A stretch of DNA of 18,904 nt from UBA987 sp047620825 (GTDB lineage Bacteria > Bacteroidota > Bacteroidia > NS11-12g > UBA9320): contig JBLHOC010000049.1 in the NCBI GenBank assembly GCA_047620825.1, forward strand, positions 1 to 18,904, given 5' to 3'. Made by a program: the position numbers and the translations under genes. The stretch's first letter is position 1. Every line of letters starts with the position of its first letter. The notes under the pieces were generated by a model. It was not told the DNA's origin, ran no database searches, and saw only the letters and a program-made list of their open reading frames with translations. Shown here piece by piece: positions 14,478 to 18,904 of the stretch.

Positions 14478-16015
14478 TACGTCCTGGAAAAGACATTTAG
14501 TTTCTTGAACAATTTACGATAAGCTTCAGAATCAAATAGCATAGACTCCGTATTACTCTTGTACGTAACGAAAAAAGCAAGTGGGACAAATATCATTGGG
14601 GCAAACCAAGCACCTGCCCAGACTTCTAGAACGCCTTCACGCGCTAACTTTTCACCAACTGTCTGAAGGATGAAAAATAATATGAAAAGTAGTATGGATA
14701 TAATCATCGGTGTACCAAACCCTCCTTTTCTAATTATTGCACCGATTGGGGCTCCAATAAATAGCAGTAGCAAACAACTAAAGGCAAGCGTAAATTTTTT
14801 ATGCCACTGCGTCGCATATCTTCTTTTTCGTTCTTGCATTTTTCGAACGTCATTACTGGCGTTATCTACAATACGATGTAAGTTTCTTGTGGATTGATTC
14901 GCACTTTGAATCAACTCGTTAAATTCCACTTGTCGGGTTGTTGGTGCTTTTGTTTTTGGCTTGAAAAGACTTTTTTTACCTGATGGGTTTATTGGGTCTT
15001 CTGGCATACTTGTGGGTAGGCTGGCAACTCGCAAGGAGTCAATAGATGCTGTTAAGTAGTCTCTATATGATTTTGTTCTGTCTAATTCAGAAAAATTAAA
15101 TTGTTTCACAGCAGTATCTTGTGGTATTCTAAAATAACTGGTTAGGTATTCCCTTAAGAAGGCTGTTTTTTGATCGATTAACACATCAAATGAGTCTACA
15201 CGAACTACAATTTCAGACAAGTTGAGCATTTCATAGTTATCCTTAAACATTTCAGGATTACTGCGCTTTAACTCTAGCTCCGTCATATCAATAGCCATGT
15301 TGTATGTTTTAAACTCCATGGTATTGTGCGGAAACGTTTTACTGTAATCCGCAGATTCGATCATTTCCTCATAACGTTTCCCCTCATATAGTGTAAGTTT
15401 TAGAAAGCGCTTGTCTTCAGTCATTGTCATTTTACCCCTTTTGGCAATAACAACGTTTGTAACCCCCGACTTTCCTGACTTAGAATATATTAGAACATCC
15501 TCTAATGTTTGGTTGTCTTCATGTTTATGTCCAACACGTATAGAGAAACCACGAAGTTGCGTAAAGAAAATTCCGTCTTGAATATTTAAAGCAGGCTTCT
15601 TATTAGTAACGTCATAGAACAGGGCTCCCCAACTTAAATTCGCTCGTGGGATGAGAATGTTAGAAGAATAAAACGCGACACCAGCAATGAACACCATCAC
15701 CCAAAACATAGGTGTCATGGCTTTAATTAAAGAAACGCCAGCAGATTTCATGGCAACCAACTCGTAGCGTTCACCTAAATTTCCAAATACCATGATGGTA
15801 CTTAATAAAACGGCAAGTGGGAGTGCTCTAGGAATTAAATAAGGGATGGAGTAAAATATAAATTCGAATATGATATACCACTCTAATCCTTTACCAACCA
15901 AGTCTCCTATGTACTTCCATAAAAACTGCATCAGCATTAGAAAAATACTAATACAAAAAGTGGCCAGGAATGGGCCAATAAATGTTTTTACAAGAAGCAA
16001 ATGAAGTTTTTTCAA
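14477..16015 (-). CDS. LptF/LptG (YjgP/YjgQ) family permease
   Basis: The product is about 512 residues. LptF and LptG form the inner-membrane part of the LPS export ABC transporter with LptB. Three N-terminal helices (residues 10-115: FLATFCISIFLMLMQFLWKYI, then IIFEFIFYSIPYLIPRALPLAVLL, then MFWVMVFIAGVAFYSS) are followed by a periplasmic jellyroll-like region with FTQLRGFSIRVGHK and LTLYEGKRYEEM. A charged insert follows, and then three C-terminal helices starting FTLAFSCLLLLFIGAPIGAIIRKGGFG, a strong family signature. The start chosen is TTG 16015 (LKKLHLLLVKTFIGPF), matching how family members begin; an in-frame TTG at 16039 would add eight residues but overlaps the -7 box of a good promoter. 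Which of LptF or LptG it is cannot be settled here. Confidence 0.88.
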   Translation of the reverse strand: MKKLHLLLVKTFIGPFLATFCISIFLMLMQFLWKYIGDLVGKGLEWYIIFEFIFYSIPYLIPRALPLAVLLSTIMVFGNLGERYELVAMKSAGVSLIKAMTPMFWVMVFIAGVAFYSSNILIPRANLSWGALFYDVTNKKPALNIQDGIFFTQLRGFSIRVGHKHEDNQTLEDVLIYSKSGKSGVTNVVIAKRGKMTMTEDKRFLKLTLYEGKRYEEMIESADYSKTFPHNTMEFKTYNMAIDMTELELKRSNPEMFKDNYEMLNLSEIVVRVDSFDVLIDQKTAFLREYLTSYFRIPQDTAVKQFNFSELDRTKSYRDYLTASIDSLRVASLPTSMPEDPINPSGKKSLFKPKTKAPTTRQVEFNELIQSANQSTRNLHRIVDNASNDVRKMQERKRRYATQWHKKFTLAFSCLLLLFIGAPIGAIIRKGGFGTPMIISILLFILFFILQTVGEKLAREGVLEVWAGAWFAPMIFVPLAFFVTYKSNTESMLFDSEAYRKLFKKLNVFSRT

Positions 16016-16036
16016 CGCTGATCTTATTTTATGTTG

Positions 16037-16071
16037 CAAACGTAATTAAATGCTTCCAGTGATGCTTCAAA
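16037..16071 (-). promoter_or_regulatory. Flavobacterial-type promoter for the permease-GT4 operon
   Basis: On the minus strand TTTG (16071-16068) and a perfect TACGTTTG (16044-16037) are separated by 23 bp, fitting the TTG-N17-23-TAnnTTTG consensus for Flavobacterium-type promoters. Transcription would start near 16030, giving a leader of about 15 nt before TTG 16015. A second perfect TACGTTTG lies at 16150-16143, with a TTG 25 bp further upstream. Confidence 0.55.
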
Positions 16072-16195
16072 TTTTTACTTCGATTAAAGAACCAGAATAA
16101 TGGTTAACAAACATTTTTCTTACTATTTTATCTGATTATGCACAAACGTACCTGTAAATTCTAACATCTTTATGTCAACCAATTATTGATAGTTA

Positions 16196-16223
16196 TGTAA
16201 GCTTCCCCAGAAATAGTACTGTT
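16196..16223 (+). repeat. IS left terminal inverted repeat
   Basis: This 28-nt end matches the right end at 12 of the first 13 positions (TGTA-A/G-GCTTCCCC), and again at AGTAC and at GTT, with a one-base length difference in the middle. Confidence 0.88.
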
Positions 16224-16255
16224 AAAAAGTAGAAAAATAGTTTTACATTTAACAG
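16219..16255 (+). promoter_or_regulatory. Inverted repeat abutting the orfA ribosome binding site
   Basis: CTGTTAAA (16219-16226) and TTTAACAG (16248-16255) are exact inverted copies. The right arm ends at the AGAGGA (16254-16259) that precedes the orfA ATG (16264). Only transcripts entering from outside the IS would carry both arms, so the hairpin could mask translation from read-through RNA, as known for some other insertion sequences. The role is inferred. Confidence 0.5.
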
Positions 16256-16263
16256 AGGAAAAA

Positions 16264-16530
16264 ATGAGAAAAAGTAAATTTAGTCCCCATCAGATTGCCA
16301 AGATATTAAAGGAGTTTGACGAGGGAAAAAGTTCAGAGGAATTAAGCCGAGAGCATGGAGTTAGCAAAGCGACGTTTTACAAATGGCGTGAGCGTTATGG
16401 AGGGATGAGTGGTAAAGAGCTCAAACGAATAAAGGAGTTGGAAGATGAAAACAGGAAGCTCAAACAGATGTATGCGACCTTAGGCTTAGACCATCAAATG
16501 GCCAAGGAGATTATCGAAAAAAAGCTTTAA
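16264..16530 (+). CDS. IS3-family OrfA (transposase DNA-binding/HTH protein)
   Basis: The product has 88 residues. An HTH of the IS3 OrfA type is visible: KFSPHQIAKILKEFDEGKSSEELSREHGVSKATFYKWRERYGG (residues 5-47). It is followed by a leucine-zipper-like helix (LKRIKELEDENRKLKQMYATLGLD, 53-76) used for multimerisation. The start is MRKSKF, typical of IS407-type OrfA, and is preceded by AGAGGA, a Shine-Dalgarno-like sequence unusual beside the host genes here. Near its end, GAA AAA AAG contains the heptamer A_AAA_AAG, at which a -1 shift yields the OrfAB fusion transposase. Confidence 0.94.
   Translation: MRKSKFSPHQIAKILKEFDEGKSSEELSREHGVSKATFYKWRERYGGMSGKELKRIKELEDENRKLKQMYATLGLDHQMAKEIIEKKL
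16518..16524 (+). other. Programmed -1 ribosomal frameshift site A_AAA_AAG
   Basis: In the orfA frame the codons read GAA AAA AAG (16516-16524), placing A_AAA_AAG in the correct phase. After a -1 shift reading continues GCT TTA AAG CCT without a stop through to the orfB ATG (16605) and beyond. This is the standard IS3-family mechanism for making OrfAB. Confidence 0.85.
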
Positions 16531-16604
16531 AGCCTTGTAAGAAAAGAGCAATAAGTATAGAACTACCTCATTACGGCAAAAACAGGGCTTGTCGTGTATT
16601 ACAA

Positions 16605-17357
16605 ATGAGTAAAAGTGTATTGTTCTATAAGCCAAAAGCTAAAGACGATTCCAGCATAGAAGAAGCATTGCATCAGAAGGCTAGAGACCACCCAAGAGAA
16701 GGGTTTTGGAAAGCTTATGGGAGATTGCGTTTAGAAGGACATAGATGGAACCACAAACGGGTCCATCGTGTTTATAAAGCACTAGCACTTCCATTACGCC
16801 GTAAAGCAAAGAAGCGCCTTCCTGCACGTATAATGCAGCCACTAGAAGTTCCAAAGGTGTTAAATGACACCTGGAGTATCGATTTCACCACAGATGTTTT
16901 AGAGAATCTAAGAAGGTTTAGATCATTTAACGTGTTGGATGATTTTAACAGAGAAGTCTTGCATATTGAAGTCGACTTTTCACTACCTAGCAATAGAGTA
17001 GTCTGGGTCCTAAATCACCTCATTAAAAGAAGAGGTAAGCCAAGAAGGATACGAATGGATAACGGCCCAGAATTTATCGCCAAATTGACCGAAGAGTGGA
17101 GTAATATAAACCAAATAGAGTTTATCTACATACAACCTGGTAAACCAACCCAGAATGCTTTTATCGAACGTTTTAATGGAAGTTACAGACGAGGTGTACT
17201 GGATGCATACATTTTTGAAGATATTCATCAGGTCAGAGAACAAACAGATATTTGGGTGAAGGATTATAATCACAAAAGACCACATGAATCACTGGGAAAC
17301 CTTCCCCCAGTTTTATACGCAAAAAATCATCAAAGGGTACCCTTTGATGATTTTTGA
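16605..17357 (+). CDS. IS3-family OrfB (DDE integrase-type transposase domain)
   Basis: The product has 250 residues counted from ATG 16605, but the frame is open upstream to the slippery site at 16524. The extra 27 codons encode KPCKKRAISIELPHYGKNRACRVLQ-type sequence that belongs to the protein when made as OrfAB. The rve-type catalytic core has Asp in TWSIDF, Asp in RMDNGPEF and Glu in NAFIERFNGSYR, the DDE triad with the usual 35-residue D-E spacing. It ends with the family tail YNHKRPHESLGNLPPVLYA. The last 11 codons coincide with a perfect palindrome (17322-17355). Confidence 0.94.
   Translation: MSKSVLFYKPKAKDDSSIEEALHQKARDHPREGFWKAYGRLRLEGHRWNHKRVHRVYKALALPLRRKAKKRLPARIMQPLEVPKVLNDTWSIDFTTDVLENLRRFRSFNVLDDFNREVLHIEVDFSLPSNRVVWVLNHLIKRRGKPRRIRMDNGPEFIAKLTEEWSNINQIEFIYIQPGKPTQNAFIERFNGSYRRGVLDAYIFEDIHQVREQTDIWVKDYNHKRPHESLGNLPPVLYAKNHQRVPFDDF
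17322..17355. terminator. 34-bp perfect palindrome at the end of orfB, terminator-like on both strands
   Basis: The sequence is its own reverse complement across 34 bp, centred on GGGTACCC (17335-17342), with five As at the left edge and five Ts at the right. Either strand therefore gives a GC-cored hairpin followed by a T-run. It lies wholly within codons for the last residues of OrfB (KNHQRVPFDDF) and the first base of the TGA stop. Confidence 0.75.
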
Positions 17358-17380
17358 ATAACTTTGATATTCAATTAATA

Positions 17381-17407
17381 AACGGTACTAAAGAGGGGAA
17401 GCCTACA
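17381..17407 (-). repeat. IS right terminal inverted repeat
   Basis: The 27-nt right end is the inverted partner of 16196-16223. The element ends at A 17407, followed by the GTTA target duplication. Confidence 0.88.
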
Positions 17408-17408
17408 G

Positions 17409-17633
17409 TTAACTGAAATCGCCATTGCATTTACCGCCTACAACCTGAGACGAAGTCTGTCCATTTTAGGCTTAACCGAATTAATTCGGAGGCTGAAAGC
17501 CGTTTTTGACTCTATTCTTCGATGTCACCCTTCAACAACCCTCTCATGGATCAAAAGCGTTGAAACTTTTATATCACGCTCCATCAACTATCACACTACA
17601 AAACCAACATTGTGCTATTTTCGAATAAATTAA
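17409..17633 (+). pseudogene. C-terminal remnant of an unrelated DDE transposase
   Basis: Right after the IS, an open frame reads LTEIAIAFTAYNLRRSLSILGLTELIRRLKAVF and continues to TAA at 17631-17633. AYNLRRSLSILG is the C-terminal pattern of IS4/IS1182-type transposases, where the tail helix follows the catalytic Glu. About 74 codons remain; the catalytic core is missing. Joining the DNA left of the IS to this frame gives TGA and TAG immediately upstream, so the loss predates the IS3-type insertion. It has no start codon context and cannot be functional. The family assignment beyond 'transposase tail' is uncertain. Confidence 0.7.
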
Positions 17634-17673
17634 AATGCGGTAGTTACACAGACTCCCGTTCAAGTCAATTAAA

Positions 17674-18243
17674 ATGAATTCAAACACATTGCATATAAAA
17701 AACATGGTTTGCCCACGCTGCATTCAGGTAGTGAAAGACATTTATAAAGAATTGAACCTTTCCATAACTCACATTCAGTTAGGAAAAGTAGAAAGCAGTT
17801 CAGAAATAAACGGTACAATAAAAGACAAACTAAGTATATTATTAATAGAAAGAGGATTTGAAATACTTCAAGATAAGAACTGTAAAATTATAGAAGAAAT
17901 TAAAACTATTATTGTTAAACGGATTCATCACTCAAAAGATTTTTTAGATATTAATTTTTCCGTATATCTAACAAAAAAACTAAACCAAGAATACACCTCA
18001 TTAAGCAAATTATTCTCTTCTATGGAAGGAATTACCATTGAACGATTTATTCTCAAACAAAAAACTGAGCGCGTAAAAGAGTTTCTTTTTTATAAAGAAT
18101 ATACACTTTCGGAAATTGCGTTTCAGATGAATTACAGTAGTGTGGCTCACCTTTCTGCACAGTTTAAAAAAGAAACAGGTATGTCTCCTTCTGCGTTTAA
18201 AACGCTAAATAAACCAAATCATCAATCGTTAGATTCGCTTTAA
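17674..18243 (+). CDS. HMA-like/AraC-type regulator, probable copper-responsive activator
   Basis: The product has 189 residues. The N-terminal 75 residues resemble a heavy-metal-associated (HMA) fold with the metal-binding loop NMVCPRCIQVV (Cys13 and Cys16, CxxC). The C-terminal 85-100 residues are an AraC helix-turn-helix domain: LSKLFSSMEGITIERFILKQKTERVKEFLF, then YTLSEIAFQMNYSSVAHLSAQFKKETGMSPSAF. The normal AraC sugar-binding domain is absent. It precedes a copper P-type ATPase gene by 112 bp in the same direction, a pairing recurrent in Bacteroidota, so a copper (or silver) sensor for that pump is the likely role; that is inference. Codon use is more AT-rich than in the core genes, consistent with acquisition. 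No -7/-33 pair upstream is convincing. Confidence 0.82.
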   Translation: MNSNTLHIKNMVCPRCIQVVKDIYKELNLSITHIQLGKVESSSEINGTIKDKLSILLIERGFEILQDKNCKIIEEIKTIIVKRIHHSKDFLDINFSVYLTKKLNQEYTSLSKLFSSMEGITIERFILKQKTERVKEFLFYKEYTLSEIAFQMNYSSVAHLSAQFKKETGMSPSAFKTLNKPNHQSLDSL

Positions 18244-18281
18244 AAAACCAATTGTTGTTCTCCTTTCCATCCAAAATTCTG

Positions 18282-18300
18282 CAATTAATCCTCCGAATTG
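18282..18300. promoter_or_regulatory. Candidate operator in the copA leader
   Basis: CAATT (18282-18286) and AATTG (18296-18300) form a short inverted repeat with 9 nt between, 56 bp before the copA start. The arms are only five bases long, so this may be chance. It lies where an AraC-type activator could act. Confidence 0.25.
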
Positions 18301-18355
18301 TGTAACAGATAAAACCTTATGTCTTCGCTCCTTTGCACTATCAAAGTACAAAAAC

Positions 18356-18904
18356 ATGGAGCAAGTAATCAATAACGAAAACATTAAAGCAAGCTATAAA
18401 GTATCAGGAATGACTTGTGCTGCTTGTGCTATTAGTGTAGAGTCTTATCTTTCACCACTTACAGGAATCCATAACATAGCAGTTAATTATCCTAACCAAT
18501 CGGTTTCTATAGATTATGATAGTACTAAAATTACTATTGAAACCATTCAGGAAAAAATAAAAAAAATTGGGTATGATATCTTATTAGGAGATACAAAAGA
18601 GACCCAAAAGGCATTTGAAAACGTAAAAGAAAAGCGACTTGAAACATTAAAATCCAAATTGATGTTTTCCGCAATTTTTTCAATTCCTATTTTTATCATG
18701 GCAATGTTTTTTACAGGGGAAATACCCTATGAAAACTGGATAATGATGGTTTTATCTATCCCTGTTTTGTTCTGGAGTGGTGCCGAATTTTATTCTATCG
18801 CTTGGAAGAAATTGAAGCATTTTTCGGCCAATATGGATACCCTTGTTACATTAAGTACGGGAGTAGCATTTGTTTTTAGTGCATTCAATACGGTTTATCC
18901 ACGG
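18356..18904 (+). CDS. copA: Copper-translocating P1B-type ATPase, 5' portion (runs off the window)
   Basis: The frame is open from ATG 18356 to the last base, 183 codons. An N-terminal HMA domain (residues 11-80) has the motif GMTCAACAISVE with the CxxC copper site and ends IKKIGYDILL. Two membrane helices follow (LMFSAIFSIPIFIMAMFF near 104-121 and WIMMVLSIPVLFWSGAEFY near 128-146). The next segment HFSANMDTLVTLSTGVAFVFSAF carries the MDTLV motif conserved in copper/silver ATPases. The CPC, DKTG and HP motifs should lie beyond the window. It is preceded by the HMA-AraC regulator, its likely controller. CopA-type pumps export Cu(I) from the cytoplasm. Confidence 0.93.
   Translation, partial: MEQVINNENIKASYKVSGMTCAACAISVESYLSPLTGIHNIAVNYPNQSVSIDYDSTKITIETIQEKIKKIGYDILLGDTKETQKAFENVKEKRLETLKSKLMFSAIFSIPIFIMAMFFTGEIPYENWIMMVLSIPVLFWSGAEFYSIAWKKLKHFSANMDTLVTLSTGVAFVFSAFNTVYPR

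Larger units (their letters stand above)
16196..17407 (+). mobile_element. Complete IS3-family insertion sequence, IS407-type
   Basis: The element is 1,212 bp long. The left end begins TGTAAGCTTCCCC and the right end, read inward, TGTAGGCTTCCCC. The ends are flanked by GTTA on both sides (16192-16195 and 17408-17411), a 4-bp target duplication as expected for the IS407 subgroup. It carries orfA and orfB in the IS3 arrangement with a -1 slippery heptamer between them and an intact DDE triad, so it looks functional. It sits in the gap upstream of the permease gene; the promoters found for that gene lie 45 bp or more inside the host side and appear untouched. Confidence 0.93.

Noticed and set aside
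17476..17489. 14-bp palindrome CCGAATTAATTCGG
   Set aside because: It lies inside the transposase remnant and codes for LTELIR-type sequence; most likely coincidental.
1..18904. Search by eye for CRISPR arrays, retrons, toxin-antitoxin pairs and phage genes
   Set aside because: No regularly spaced direct repeats, reverse transcriptase, toxin-antitoxin pair or phage structural gene was found.

Overview
This window looks like chromosomal DNA of a Bacteroidota bacterium, most likely in or near the Flavobacteriales. The evidence is a secreted protein with a type IX secretion (T9SS) C-terminal sorting domain and Cys-Asp-Ser repeats, stand-alone TonB C-terminal-domain proteins, a YjgP/YjgQ permease of the Bacteroidota length class, a moxR-DUF58 pair, -7 promoter boxes of the TAnnTTTG type, few Shine-Dalgarno sequences and frequent TTG/GTG starts. 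I cannot name a genus.

Positions 1-5131 hold the 3' end of rseP, then hscB, tRNA-Leu(CAA) and a terminator. They are followed by a decayed TonB-like gene, a large T9SS-exported propeller protein, a second terminator and an intact TonB-like paralogue. The two terminators share a 24-bp identical segment and each lies upstream of a TonB-like gene, so this looks like an old segmental duplication with one copy decaying. Palindromic CCGTAGTC/GACTACGG cores recur here.

Positions 5217-10500 are mostly housekeeping. A compact ruvX-def-ubiA-like cluster runs rightward (ruvX/def overlap by 4 bp). A 467-bp gap without a credible gene follows, then a leftward trmD operon and dnaN. The gene upstream of trmD is the most unusual in the window: a predicted lipoprotein whose second half is clearly ExbD-like, but whose ExbD transmembrane helix carries charged residues and lacks the usual aspartate position.

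Positions 10501-16071 hold a divergent dnaN/moxR promoter region, moxR-DUF58 rightward, and a leftward YjgP/YjgQ-family permease overlapping a GT4 glycosyltransferase by 1 bp. This pair has a near-ideal flavobacterial promoter that helps fix the permease start.

Positions 16196-18904 are accessory. There is a complete IS3-family element (IS407-type: 28/27-bp inverted repeats, GTTA target duplication, orfA/orfB with an A_AAA_AAG slippery site). A C-terminal scrap of an unrelated transposase follows, then a visibly more AT-rich copper region: a small regulator joining a CxxC metal-binding-like segment to an AraC helix-turn-helix, and the start of a CopA-type copper P-type ATPase that runs off the window. 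The IS marks the junction between core and acquired DNA.
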